Assembly: GCA_029721435.1 (NCBI GenBank)
Contig: CM056576.1
Location: 115,743,166-115,807,165, forward strand
Length of the DNA: 64,000 nucleotides
DNA from: Gymnothorax reevesii
Lineage: Eukaryota > Chordata > Actinopteri > Anguilliformes > Muraenidae
Direction of reading: 5' to 3'
Under the pieces are notes generated by a model that was not told the DNA's origin, made no database searches, and worked only from the letters and a program-made list of their open reading frames with translations. Of this stretch, positions 1 through 10,994 are shown piece after piece. Position numbers and translations under genes: made by a program. Numbering within the stretch: the first letter of the stretch is position 1; each line of letters opens with the position of its first letter.

Positions 1-835
1 CTGACTTCTCTGGGCTGGGTCTCATCTGAGATGGACTATAGTATAGCGGAAGTGTGTCTCATCATCAGATGAGCCTGCATTTCACACGGTGGTTGGAAAA
101 ATATGTGGCTGTGTTCTCCTGATCAAAGACAAGGACAAAATAAGCTGTTATCAGCGACAGGTCCAAAACCCAGTGCCTGTCATGGTGTAAGAAAGTGTCA
201 ATGCAAATGGCACAAGTAATTTGCACCATTATTGCTGAGAGAAATAGATAAAGTGCAGTTAAATAGATAAAGTGAACGTGGCAAACAAAAAAAGAGCAAA
301 ACCACCCCACATCCAAATAGCAGCCAATGCTGTGTCGTTCCAGCCATCCAAACAACCCTATTGCTGTATTCTGTCTGAGTACTGTGTTCTATATTTTATT
401 TACTGTATTATCTTTCCTGACTTTGTCGTGTTTCGTTATTTATATTTTAATTTTTATATTGTTTTTATTCCAAGTGATGCATTTATACAACAGTATTTTT
501 TATACCTTTGTTCGTCAATATGCATTGTCCCTATCCAAATAAAGTAAAAAAAAAAAAAACCCAATTGGAATGTGTTGCTTCCTTAAATCCCCCTGCTGAG
601 TACAGTTGCCGCTCTTTGCGAACAAATCACAGGTGCCTGACAACACTGTACACAAGAATGATGTGAGTGTCACTGAAGAGGGCATCTGAATCCTAACACT
701 AGACGTGACTAACATATGAAGAGTTTGGTTCCAAAACTCTGTAAGTGCCAAAATTACAAAAATTGAGATGATACCATTGACTGATAGTCCCGCACTTCTT
801 ACACATGGTGCAAAAACCTGTCATTAGAAATGCAT

Positions 836-1980
836 TGTTGTGATTCTGCATTATGCTCATGTCATGCTTAAGTTCTGTGCCTGGCTCAGCCATGTTTAGG
901 ATTCTTGTGTTTAAGTGACCACTGCCTGTCTGACCATTCTTAGGATTATGTATTGTGTTTTGGTAGTTTGGATTTCATTGTGTTATTATTTTTCATGTCT
1001 TAGATCATTTAGTTTCCATGCCATGTTTTCATTTCCATGCTTTGCACTTTGTCTCCCCTGTCTTGTCATGTGTGTATCTTTGCTAACGGTCCTTTGTCTT
1101 GTGTGACACTCATTCGGGTGATTTATTGGTTTCTGGGTTTCAATCTTCTTTCATTATCTCGTGTTCTTCCTTCCTCTCTCTTTCACTGTCTTACTAACAC
1201 ATACTAACAGTTTATTGTTTTTTGCTAATTACTAACCACACTAATCTTGTATATTTTTACTAACTTTCTAACATGCACTCGGGATTGTATAGCTGCACAT
1301 ACTAATTGACTAACGATCTCTCAGCAGTCGTTCAGTTCTAATCTCCGCCTCCTTGCCTATCCCTAATTATCTCTGCTGCAAGTTTCTGTGGATTTCCACT
1401 TATACTCTGTGCTTTCCTTTTCTTTTATCTTGGCACTTTAGTACTCCTTAACCGGAGCTGTTGTTTTGTACTTAGGTTTGTCTTGTGATCCCTGTCTGCG
1501 TTTTGGCTACAGCCAAATTCATGTAATTAGTTTATTCCTCATGTGTCTGTCCCTGATCATTGTTACCATTGATTGCACCTGTTCTCCCTGGTCATGTGTT
1601 TACCCCGGATGTGTATATAAGATGTCTGTTTGGTTCACTCTCTTGTCTGATTGTTCTCCCTAGTTTTCTCATGCCATGTTTCTTGCCTTGATTTCTCAGT
1701 GTTTATCTTTCTGACTGGACCGTCCTTGATATCGAGCTTTGCCTACTCCCTGTACTTTTGCCGCATTCTTGTTTTTTTTTTTTACCTCTTTTGTCTGACT
1801 ATGATTTTTTGTGATTGGTGCCCTGTGTATGACACTGGATTTCGCCCTTTGGATTCTGATTTTGGATTGCGGACATTGTACTGTTGCCAGCTCTGTTGGG
1901 GGGTTTCCCCCCTCAGAAATAAAGCCTCCTTTTTGCATTTTAATGGTGTTTGCTCTTGGTTCATTTCGTAAAACCTCACA
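836..1980 (+). mobile_element. Solo LTR of a Ty3/gypsy-type retrotransposon
   Basis: The element begins TGTTGTGAT, ends CCTCACA and is flanked by a perfect 5-bp duplication TGCAT (831-835 and 1981-1985). It runs parallel to the LTR at 52869-54102: both share the TGTGCCTGGC, GATTGCACCTGTTCTCC and CACTCGGGATTGTATAGC stretches, and both end in a G/C run followed by an AATAAA signal (here near 1918). No internal retroviral-type genes follow, so this is the usual product of LTR-LTR recombination. The paralogous block at 37880-37930 lacks it, so it arrived after that duplication. Confidence 0.88.
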
Positions 1981-2577
1981 TGCATACTGTGTGGTGTGTT
2001 TTTTTCATGGACAAAGTTTGTGTTTTTCTATAAAATGCAATAGGCACCAACATAGCTGATTTACTCAAAATGACTAAAATGGATATATTGGTTCCAAAAT
2101 GCAAACTCTTCATATCCTCAGGGCCAAAATGCTTAAGTGCGTTTACAGAACATGGTGATGCTACACAACGGTAAAAAGTCAGCTCTGCAAACTTTGTTGT
2201 TGCAGTAATCACATTTTCACCGAAGTATTAAATAATTTCAATTCTTAGAACGACAAATGTGTTGCTCTGTTCTTAATACAGCAAAGGGTGAATAGACCTC
2301 AGATCAGTCCTTTTTGATGTTTTGTTATTTCCCATTCCCATTTTTGCTGAATTAAGGTCATAAATTTACATGCTGTATTATTTGGGTGTAGCAACATACA
2401 TTTATTGAACAAAATGAGAGTATCCTCTGGAGTCGCAGTCAAGTTAGTCTGTAGAATTAAAAAAAAAACAAACCAAGATTCCAGGGTGCTAAAGTTAAGT
2501 ACGTGACTACAGTTAGTTGATTTTGAAGGCCTGAAAACAAGCAGAGGTGTACCTTACAGTGTGACTCAGAGGAAGAA

Positions 2578-2616
2578 GGTTTAGGTATGTGGTGAGCATC
2601 AGACCCACACAGCGTG
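2578..2616 (-). other. V1 recombination signal (23-bp spacer)
   Basis: Directly after the V1 coding end, on the minus strand, is the heptamer CACGCTG (2616-2610), a 23-bp spacer and the nonamer ACCTAAACC (2586-2578). Both differ from the consensus (CACAGTG, ACAAAAACC) by two bases, but CAC is kept. The site matches those of V5 and V9 in spacing and is the substrate for RAG cutting. Confidence 0.85.
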
Positions 2617-3094
2617 GGCCTCAGAGCACAGTAGTATGTAGCAGAGTCAGACAGCACAGCTGCTGCTATCTTCAGATTAAAAGTCATACTAGACTTGTCA
2701 TGATCTGCTGTGATTCCTTCCTTATAACCATTTCCATTGACTTTATAATTACTGAGTATGAGCTCTGGTGACTTATTTTCTCGCTGAATGTACCAGAAGA
2801 GAACAGGAGTACTGTCAGTAGTTTCATACCGACAGTAAAGTGATACCCTCTCATTTTCAGTCAGGAATTTTGACTGATTTTGGTGGACAGAATCCCCATG
2901 AGCGTTACCTGGAAAACATTGCACAAGAACAGAAGTATCATGTCTGTACCTATTTAAATCTGAAGAAATGATACAAAATGACAAAACAGCATACATTTTT
3001 TTAGTTTGCTTGTATTATCAGTATTCTAGAAGTCTCACAAGAATATTATTTTCTTACCTGTAGCATGAACAAGTATCAAAAATAAGGGAAGCAT
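2617..3094 (-). CDS. TRAV: V1: T-cell receptor alpha/delta variable segment, functional-looking
   Basis: A V gene segment that, once joined to a J, would encode the variable domain of a T-cell receptor alpha (or delta) chain at the T-cell surface. The leader exon 3058-3094 begins MLPLFLILVHAT and ends at a CAG|GTAAG donor. The V exon 2617-2908 starts after a CAG acceptor in phase 1. It reads on without a stop and carries the first cysteine (SLYCRYE), the conserved tryptophan (FWYIQRE) and the DSATYYCALRP end. The RSS follows at once. A V exon of about 97 codons is normal for the family. The closest relatives here are V5 and V9. Alpha versus delta use cannot be decided from the V alone, because fish V segments in this locus may serve both. 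The longer reading frame through 2457 runs past the RSS and is not coding. Confidence 0.93.
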
Positions 3095-3699
3095 TTGTGT
3101 TGATGGTCTGAGTGCTGATGTCCCTGGATGTCTTCTCTCTCTGTCAAGCAAAGTGCAAAAGAAGGTTTGCTCATGAAGCTCCTGTCTTATCTACTGCCTC
3201 TGGTGATAGTGACTGCCCATATTCACCATACACTCATTTGACGGTTACATTTTTTTAACAGAACCCTCTAAGTTGGTATTGAATATGAAATGATATTTAA
3301 CATTTTTTCACTCAGTAAATCACACCTCTGGTATTTTAATTGTTTTGCTTGAGTCATTATTGAAGTTTGAATTGTACTTCACACAGCACCAGAGCAAAAT
3401 CAGTTTGAGTGCAAATTGCACAGTAGATCAATGGTAACATCTTGTGGCCACCTTATGATACTACACTCTACTGAATCCAAGTAAAATTGACTCACTTAAG
3501 TTCTCTGAGTTTCTCCAACCAAATGTATTGTCCTAAATATTAGCTGTAGCTTTTATTATTTTACTTTACCTTAGAACTACACTGTCATATTTGCATGTCT
3601 TTACATGACAAGTGAAGACTTTGAAAAATGAATTTAACCCACACCACATTGATTCATGTATATTATTATTTACAACCCAAATCAGAAAAAAAAATAAAA
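3095..3699. other. V1 upstream region
   Basis: Presumed promoter side of V1. It is closely similar to 41215-41640 upstream of V5, including the stretch beginning CTTCACACAGCACCAGA. No further gene or defined element is seen. Confidence 0.5.
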
Positions 3700-4275
3700 A
3701 TGGAATGGTACAGTACTGTGTGGAGATGCTTCCGCAAATCATTAATTTACAGGTTTATAAATATTTAGAAACGTACTATAAAGTGTAATGAGCTGCCAAA
3801 AACTAATTCAAATCATTATTTAGTGTGACTATCCTTTGCTTAAAAATTTGGGACGCTGTTTTATAAGATTATTGGCAATTTGGTTGTTCTAAGCATATTG
3901 GAGAATAGACCACAGTTCTTCTACAACCTGTCAGTCTCACGTGTCTGTCTTCCCAGGAACTCCAGACAATCTTGATGATAGTAAAATATTGAATTGACTG
4001 GATTTAGTGAAAAACCAGAATATTCTAATTAGGGCTGAGAGCAATTTTAGTAAATTACGTTTGACCAATTATGTTGAAAACAATACAAAAGCATATTGTT
4101 TCACGTTTAAAAACATTAAATTTATTGATTTTTAACACTCTATATTTGTAACCACGATATCCGCAGTCAAGGAAGGTTCCTTGATCTCGCGAGAATTTGG
4201 ATTCAGCCAAAGTCTGAGGGGATATTTTACCCAGTGAATTTATAGTAACATCTTCTGGCCATCAGATGACACTAC
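3700..4275. repeat. Degraded Tc1-type MITE and shared flank (relative of 44531-45265)
   Basis: The stretch around 3704-4000 resembles 44533-44900: GGTACAGTACTGTG at the start and TTTAGTGTGACTATCCT inside. The following 4020-4190 matches 45110-45260, including TTATGTTGAAAACAATAC and AAGGAAGGTTCCT. The terminal structure is eroded here, so this is called by comparison with the better copy. Confidence 0.4.
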
Positions 4276-5684
4276 ACCCTACGCGGCCCAGTAAAATAGG
4301 ACTCGGTTACAGGAGCATTTGATTATGAGTGAAAGGGATCTACATGACTGAAAATAATATAAAGAAGTGGTTTGCATTGAAATATAATGTGGGTGTAAAT
4401 CACCAATCAAATACTGCTGGGCTGTATCATCGTTGCTTATTGTAATTGCTTTAGTTGTGTTTTTAATTAACCATTGGAATTGACCCCCACAAAAAAAAAA
4501 TCTACTAAAAATGATTGTAACTGAAAATGTAGCCAAAGTAGGCGTTTACTACTGACCATCTTAATAGCCCAGTAAACATGACTCCCCTTCCCTCCAGTTT
4601 TACACCAAGAATTGCTTTTACATTTCTATTGTAAAAACGATGAGAATGAATGAGAATGTGCCCTCTGTATTGGCCAAAAAAATATATATATATTAAATAA
4701 ATAAGAAATCAGACACTGATGAATTCAGTGTGTTTTTTATTGAGTAAATTGCATGTTTTCACAACAAAGTTAGGAAATATCTCACCGGAAAAAAGTTTTT
4801 TATTTTTTTATTTTTTTTAAACCATGTTTATAGAGACTGTAAGCACTGAATGGGGTGAATTTTACCCCAAAGGTAATAAGAGGGTGAACTAGAGCATTTT
4901 TTCTGAATTGTTTATGCAGACGTAAGATCACACATTATTATTATGATGAGAATATCATGAAAACATGGACACACCATGCAAGTTACACACAGAGGGGACC
5001 AGGACAAGACTCAAACTCCATTCTGTTCTTTCCCTCCTCGTGCCTGAGGCAGGAATCGATCCATGGCTACCATCATTCAGGAGATTAAATCCATTAAATC
5101 AGTTAGAAATAAAGGAGTAGAGCTCTCCCTTTGATAACTCCATTAAATGCACATTAAGACCATGCTTTTTGGAAGAATTATTTTGCCACAATGTACATGT
5201 AACCTATACAAGATTGACCTGTGAATCCACCCCTCTCAGTCTGCTGCGCATCTGACATAACAGAACTGATGTCACTTTGGAATGACATTTGAAACAGCGA
5301 GGACATTCCACTTCACATATTCACATTTTTTTCAACTCCAACCCCAGATCCAGTCCTCTGCATGTAATTCCTGTATTTTCTTGCATCCTTTATGGCAGAG
5401 CTAAGAACAAAAGAGTCAATATTATTATTATCTAATGAATGCAGGTACTGTTGGTGATGATGACAGGAAGAGTTTTCTTCAAACTTCAAGATTTATTTGG
5501 CAAAGTTCAATTCGCAATCCAAAAGCAGATATAGGCCGATCACAAATTTCAAATTGTGAGACAGCAAAAATATGCCAGAGTGGTGCACTATAGGTTTGCG
5601 GGGCATGTTGTGCGCATTGGCAGGGTATAAAGTGTCACAAAAGAATCTCTGATTGTGAGTTTGCGGTTTGTAAAGTCAGCTCAC
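4276..5684. other. AT-rich intergenic DNA without recognised gene
   Basis: Short open frames only, with no domain I recognise. Simple AT runs occur near 4680-4710 and 4790-4820. No V exon, RSS or terminal repeats were found. Confidence 0.5.
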
Positions 5685-6579
5685 ACAAAGAATGCCCTGA
5701 TATGTTGAACATGCTTCACAGTACACTCCCCAGAGCAGCAAAAGCTCCAATACATGATAAAAGCTGTATGTGAGCTACCTCAAAAAATAAAGGCTGGAGG
5801 TCTGAGGTAAAGCCATCCTAAGTGCAGAGGAGAAATCTAGAGAGCAATAAAATTCAGACTCGCAGAAATATGAAACAACAAGACAGGGAGACACCTTTAA
5901 AAAAAAAAAAGCCTTTAAGTGCATCAAACAGTTGTTTTGAGTGTGACTGTGGAGATTGTTAATGAACCCAAAGGGTTCATGAAGGTCTTGGTTACAGTTG
6001 AGCTCATACAAGGCAGCACATTCAGATAAAAAAGTTAAACTAGAATTCATGGCTCCCACACTGTAAAAAGTGATTTTGGAGAGTGGTAAATATAATCTAT
6101 GCAAACCGTATAAAATTCACTGGATTATTGTAGTCAGCCAAGGAATTATAAAGTAATGGGTAAAATTTACACATACTACCTATTCGTTAACAGTGACAAC
6201 TGTTACATGGAAAAATAGGGTAAAATATACCCCAAAGCGGTGAGTCCTGTGCTCCAAATTGCGCATGAGTCAGACCGTGTATTTGAGCGAGCGGGACAGG
6301 GAACTCTTGGACTGCCATCTTCCTCTCACTCCGGCTGCCATCGAACCGCAGAAGTGAAGGTAAGCTATTTCCATAGGGCTATTGCTGTGCTTAGTGCGAA
6401 TGCAAATGGCAATTTATGAAATGATGAGATATTCCACTTCACTTGTATTTGGCGTGAGTCTGTGTTACGTGCCATTACTTGAAACGAAAGTTTGAATCTG
6501 TCTGTGTGAAGCTGTTGTAATGCACTTTACTCTGTGTTTTTTTTCTGTGATGAATTTATGGATTAAAAACATTGAGATG

Positions 6580-6947
6580 GGACTGCCGGATAGCTCACTC
6601 GGTCAAGGCACTGAAGTGACTATCATGTCCCAGGTTCAAGCCCCGGTCGTACCAAGCAGCAGTGGTCGGCAGCTCTTTTCAGAAGTAGCGCGCAGTTGAC
6701 CTATGCGCTACAGGGATGCAAATTGGGAAGGGCCATCTGGGAAGAGTTCGTAGATAAGTTTTGACCAATGAATGGAAAAGAAGCAGTGGCTAATGGGCGC
6801 ATGCCTCGTAAGAGTGTTGCTATCTATGTACACTCTGATAGCCACAGGGGGCTGTATTATGCGAGAAAAGCCTAAGTACTTGTAAATATTTCCCAATTGG
6901 ATATTCCAGATAAGAGGGGGATTGGAGATGCCAATTAAAAAAAAAAA
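6580..6947 (+). mobile_element. tRNA-derived SINE with perfect 9-bp target duplication
   Basis: The head is tRNA-like: an A-box match TAGCTCACTCGG (6591-6602) and a B-box match GGTTCAAGCCC (6633-6643), spaced as in a pol III promoter. A roughly 280-bp body of unrecognised origin follows, ending in a run of A. The direct repeat ATTGAGATG lies at 6571-6579 and again at 6948-6956. There is no coding capacity. Copying would depend on a partner LINE that cannot be identified from this tail. Confidence 0.85.
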
Positions 6948-7124
6948 ATTGAGATGAAACCGTCTGAAAGTATTTTTTGGGGGGTAAATCTTACCTTATC
7001 TGAATAAATAACGGTTACTAACTGATATTAATTAACTTTTATTTGTAATTATCAGGTATTACCTACTAGCAATTAAGAGATGATTTTACCCAATTTTATT
7101 GAGTAAGTAGCTGTAGAATACATA

Positions 7125-8701
7125 TAGTGCCCTCCATAATTATTGGCACCCCTAGCTAAGATGTGTTAAAAGCCTTAAAATAAATTCACTTTTTATTGCA
7201 GAAGCATACTCTCATACTGAAAATTGTTGAAAAATGTAGCCTTCAACTCAAGTGAATTTTAGGGGAAAAAAATTCCTGACTAAAAATAATTATTTTTCAT
7301 AAAATCACCTGTTCCACAATTATTGGCACCCCTAATAATTCTAAGGAAATAAATGTAATTGAAGTATTTCTGTCATTTCTACAGTAGTTTACAAAGTTGA
7401 TCAGAGTATCTAGGAACACTTAACTAGTAATTCATCACTTCCTGTTTCCCTGAGGTATAAATATGATGTGACACAGAGGCCATTTCTCTTATCTACTCTT
7501 CAACATGGGAAAGACAACGGAACACATCATTCAAGTAAGGCAGATGTGTGTCGACCTTTACAAGTCAGGCAATGGCTACAAGAAAATAGCCACTCGTCTG
7601 CACTTGTCCATATCTACTGTCAGAGGAATCATTAAGAAGTTTAAAACAACTGGAACAGTGGTGAACAAGCCTGGACAAGGACGCAAGGTTATTTTGTCAC
7701 CAAGCATAGTGAGGAGGATGGTCAGAGAAATAAAAAGTTCTCCAAAGCTCACTGTTAAAGAATTGCAACAAATGGTAACATCTTGGGATCACAGAGTCTC
7801 CAAAACAACCATCGGGTGCTATCAACATGCAAACAAGCTGTTTGGGAGGCATGCACGGAAAAAACCTTTTCTCACTCACAATCATAGACGCAAACATATG
7901 GAGTTCGCTACGCGGTACTGGGACTTCAACTGGGACCGTGTGCTTTGGTCAGATGAGACCAAGATAGAGCTTTTTGGCAACAAAAACTCTAAGTGGGTCT
8001 GGCGGAACACAAAAAAATGAGTATGCAGAAAAGCACCTGATGCCCACTGTGAAGTTTGGGGGAGGTTTGGTGATGCTGTGGGCCTGTTTCTCTTCCAGAG
8101 GCCCTTGGAACCTTGTTAGGGTGCATGGCATCATGAACACTTTGAAATACGAGGACATTTTAAATCAAAATCTGGTGGCCTCTGCTCGAAGGCTGAAGAT
8201 GGGTCATCACTGGGTCTTTCAGCAAGATAATTACCCTAAACATGTGGCCAGATCTATACAGAAATGGTTCACCAGACACAGCATCAACCCCATTGAAAAC
8301 CTGTGGAGTGAGCTGAAGTGGAGAGTGCAGAGGAGAGGACCCAGGTCGCTGGATGATTTAGAGAGATTGTGCAAAGAGGAAAGGTCGAAGATCCCTCTTT
8401 CTGTATTCTCCCATCTTGTGAAACATTATAGGAGAAGATTAGGTACTGTTTAGTTGGCAAAAGAGGTTGTACAAAGTATTAACATCAGGGGTGCTAATAA
8501 TTGTGGCACACTGATTTGATTTAAAAGAATTGTTTCTTAATGTAGGATTTTTTTCCCACTGAAGAAATGCACTTGAATTAAAGGTTGGATTTTCCTTTTT
8601 TTTTTCATTGTGATCCTATATTATTTAGAAAAAAAATTGAATTTGTTTGAAGCTAAAGAACACATCTTAAACATGGGTGCCAATACTTATTGAGGGTGCT
8701 G
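7125..8701 (+). mobile_element. Tc1-like DNA transposon copy 1
   Basis: The terminal inverted repeats pair TAGTGCCCTCCATAATTATT at the left with a diverged mirror at 8670-8701. The words AATTATTGGCACCCC also appear inverted inside. TA precedes the left end; the right-hand TA has decayed. A broken transposase gene lies inside. The element is nested in the CACTGTAA element. Confidence 0.85.
7505..8453 (+). pseudogene. Tc1-like transposase, frameshifted
   Basis: The cut-and-paste transposase of copy 1. The N-terminal half (7505-8020) has the paired helix-turn-helix region (residues about 1-110, with YKKIATRLHLSISTVRGIIKK) and the first catalytic Asp in WSDET. An A-run near 8011-8017 shifts the frame. 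The rest reads in another frame to 8453, with the second Asp in QQDN and the Glu in PIENLW. About ten residues just before PIENLW are missing compared with the copy at 35121-36037. The start at 7505 is the first Met, opening MGKTTEHI as in copy 2. It is not functional as it stands. Confidence 0.9.
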
Positions 8702-8888
8702 TCCATAAAGGTTAGGTAAATTTAACCCAATTTATTTAAGTATTTCATAGCTTTCTATTTAAGTTATTTTTTCCCAAAACATGAAATTAAATCTACCCAA
8801 AAAAAAGTTGATGCAAATTGTTACCTCAGATTTATTGGGTAAATTCTATAGTTTACTTATTACAGTGCATCTTGTTACTCGGTTGCAG

Positions 8889-8926
8889 GGTTTTTGTACA
8901 GAGTAAATGTCTTTCCTGTCACTGTG
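8889..8926 (-). other. V2 recombination signal (22-bp spacer)
   Basis: Heptamer CACAGTG (8926-8920), a 22-bp spacer and nonamer ACAAAAACC (8897-8889): both boxes are at consensus. Confidence 0.9.
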
Positions 8927-9615
8927 GGCCTCAGGGCACAGTAGTACAGAGCAGAATCTGACATTTCAGCAGAGGAGATCTCCAGATGAACAAGGTTATT
9001 TTCTTTTTCATGTTTAACAGTAAAACCCTCTTTCTCTGCTCTCTCTTTGTATCTGTCTATGAGGATGATGAACTCAGGTTTTGAACTGGGATATTGGCGA
9101 TACCAGTGTAAATAGTAGGCCCCAGTTTCAGAGGTAGAGAAATTGCATGACAATGTGACGCTGCTACCCTCTAAAGCATCCACTGCATTAGTTGCTGATG
9201 AAATTCCATCCTGAAGACTGTCACCTGCAGTACAAATATCTTTGCATTAAATATTATATGTATTTGATTTGTAGGTTAAATTAGTTTCTCAGTCATTCAG
9301 ATTGAAAATAAAACCAAATCCATTCTTAGCTGATACAGTTTTATCATTGGTCCTGGAAACATTTACTTTAAAGTTCAACTCTATTATATGTAGTTCCAAT
9401 TATCATTTTTCATTGCTAATATACTGTCTATATTCCCATCCTAATAGAACTTGCTAAAAACATTGTATAGAGAGTCTTTTCCTGGTAACACTGAATAGAA
9501 AAAAATCATGACTCTGGCCAAACTGAGGTTTGACTGAAACAGCACAACATAATTAATAAGTAGCAGGATTCCACTTACCCACCACTGTTGATAACAGAGC
9601 TAAATAGAACAGCAT
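8927..9615 (-). CDS. TRAV: V2: T-cell receptor alpha/delta variable segment, functional-looking
   Basis: The leader exon 9579-9615 encodes MLFYLALLSTVV and ends in a GTAAGT donor. The V exon 8927-9224 follows a CTGCAG acceptor in phase 1 (GDSLQDGISS). It has the first Cys (VTLSCNF), the Trp (LHWYRQYPSSKPEF) and the second Cys in DSALYYCALRP, with no stop or frameshift, and a consensus RSS. It is a very close copy of V7 (48562-49246), sharing introns and upstream DNA. It lies in duplication block B. The sense-strand start at 9615 was chosen because it gives a hydrophobic leader of normal length. The in-frame ATG further upstream would add a non-signal-like stretch. Confidence 0.94.
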
Positions 9616-9679
9616 TATGATGCAAGGATCTGTTTCAAGTTTTGTTTTTGTAACAATGACTTGAAACACAGCTGTTGCA

Positions 9680-9700
9680 GAATAAGTCCTCCTCTCTGAC
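9680..9700 (-). promoter_or_regulatory. Conserved upstream box shared by V2, V7 and V4
   Basis: About 65 bp upstream of the V2 ATG, the minus strand reads GAGAGGAGGACTTATTC. The same box stands 63 bp upstream of V7 (49309-49329), and a variant (GAGTGGAGGACTGACTC) stands 41 bp upstream of V4 (26964-26984). A looser form lies at 58290-58312 above V8. Its placement suggests a shared core promoter or 5'UTR element. Confidence 0.45.
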
Positions 9701-10764
9701 ACTGTCTGAAACTCTAATGTGAAACTCCTCCCACTCACTTGATATTAAACCTGCAGGGCAGGGGGTCCTTGAGGACGGGGTTTGGAACCACTGCTTTGGA
9801 GAAGCAAACTGTCCGAATATATATATATATACTGTCATCACATACACCACTGGCATACTAAAAAAGCTGCTCTATCGCTGCAATTTTTTCTTTAAGTATA
9901 AAAATCATATTCCATCCTCTGAATTAAGCATCCATGACCAAAATTTGCCCATGAGTTCAATTCAACAACAGCATTTAGTTCAGCTCGCAGGTTGAATCCA
10001 TTGAAGCACACAGGTCCTGCATCTCCTTCAATCATACTCATTGAAATACTATAATACTTGTTTTTGCCATAAAAAGAAAGAGTTTCACTCAATTCACAAT
10101 GCACTCTACCCTGCCAGACTTTGTTGAAATCCAAAAAGTATTTTCTATCACATCAGTTCCATATATTTTACATGTAATCTGTATATTTTAATCATCAGAT
10201 CCTCCACACTCTCCAAACCCCTGGATGCCTAAGGCCTCCCCCCTCATACCTGCACCTCCTGTCCATGTCTGCCTGGCTCCCTTGTGGTGTAATGATCTTC
10301 CCTCAGAGGTCAGAACAGGAGAGACTTTAATCACCTTCAAGGATACTCATAATAATAACTCTTATTTGGCTGAACCTGTCCTTTCTTCCCCAGCTCTGCA
10401 CTTTCTTCCTATTTCAGTTCTCGTGGAAGAAGATTTTCACTTGGCTTTGACTGTATCTATTATAGTTAGCTTTCATTTGTCATAGTAGTTTTGGAGGTGC
10501 TTTGTCTCTTCAGGTCAGTGTATAAGATCCAAGCCCTGGCAATTGGAATATTAAATCACTCCAAGGTTTTCAGCACTTTTGTATGTTCTTATACCCTTTG
10601 TTTTGCACTATACTGTTAGGTTTCTTATAGCAATAATTGAGCCCTATGAAAACATGTATAACTTGTGCTGATATCACATTTTGTTCTAAAGTTACAACCC
10701 AAGATGTGTGGGATGTAACTGTATCACGAGCTGAATCTGGCTCATCTGAAAAGACTTAACTGGA

Positions 10765-10800
10765 AACTCCTCCCATTCAGTGACATTCAGGCCCTCCTCT
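10765..10800 (-). promoter_or_regulatory. Orphan copy of the V2/V7 upstream GGGAGGAGTTTC motif
   Basis: V2 and V7 both carry TGAGTGGGAGGAGTTTCAC about 110 bp upstream of their ATG (near 9725 and 49360). A near copy, TGAATGGGAGGAGTTTC, stands here on the same strand, but no leader or V exon follows downstream towards V2. It may be a relic of a lost V segment. Confidence 0.3.
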
Positions 10801-10994
10801 GAAAATGGAACAGCTGAAGATAAAGCTATACCACAAAAAAAAGTTTTGCTTTTTAATTCATAGTAAATTCACTGCAATATTTTCCCTGTGGAGAGGGGGA
10901 GCTTAATTGTTTTCAGTGACATTTGCTATATTCCAAAATGTTCAATTTCTAGAAGCATATTGGTCAACTGAAGTTTGTTTGCTGTCTTATTATA

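Larger units (their letters stand above)
270..3480. repeat. Segmental duplication block A (pair of 37655-41620)
   Basis: The non-coding DNA from about 270 to 835 and 1986 to 2450, the V1 gene, and about 400 bp upstream of it all have close counterparts in the same order at 37655-38280 and 40570-41620. Shared landmarks include the GCAAACAAAAAAGAGC stretch near 280 and 37660, and the GTAACATCTTGTGGCC stretch upstream of each V leader. Each copy carries its own later insertions: a solo LTR here and a hAT element in the partner. I infer duplication of a whole V unit. Confidence 0.8.
6059..8867. mobile_element. Insertion with CACTGTAA inverted ends, carrying nested SINE and Tc1
   Basis: The sequence begins CACTGTAA and ends TTACAGTG, and the uninterrupted target is visible in the paralogous block at 48500-48510 (GGCTCCCATCATG). 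The body is rich in short direct and inverted TTACCC/GGGTAA words (6150-6240, 6985, 7080-7110, 8710-8850). It carries no reading frame of its own, so it is probably a non-autonomous DNA element. No clear longer target-site duplication is visible; at most CA is repeated. A SINE and a Tc1 element are inserted within it. Confidence 0.6.
5685..10760. repeat. Segmental duplication block B (pair of 48105-50810)
   Basis: 5685-6058 matches 48105-48506 (for example GGTCTGAGGTAAAGCCAT against GGTCCCAGGTGAAGCTAT). 8868-10760 matches 48507-50810, including V2/V7, their introns and upstream DNA as far as the CCCTGGATGCCTAAGGCC stretch at 10220 and 50441. The 2.8-kb gap between the two parts is the insertion at 6059-8867. 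The partner copy carries a different insertion at 49422-50073. Confidence 0.85.

Noticed and set aside
2457..2616. Extension of the V1 frame beyond CALRP as protein
   Set aside because: The RSS begins directly after the V coding end. The downstream frame is germline signal and spacer.
6580..6670. A functional tRNA gene at the A/B boxes
   Set aside because: The tRNA-like part is followed by a body of about 280 bp and an A-rich end inside a target duplication. This is a SINE head.
10225..10485. 86-codon plus-strand frame in block B as a gene
   Set aside because: The paralogous stretch at 50441-50700 does not keep the frame, and it resembles part of an old dispersed repeat.
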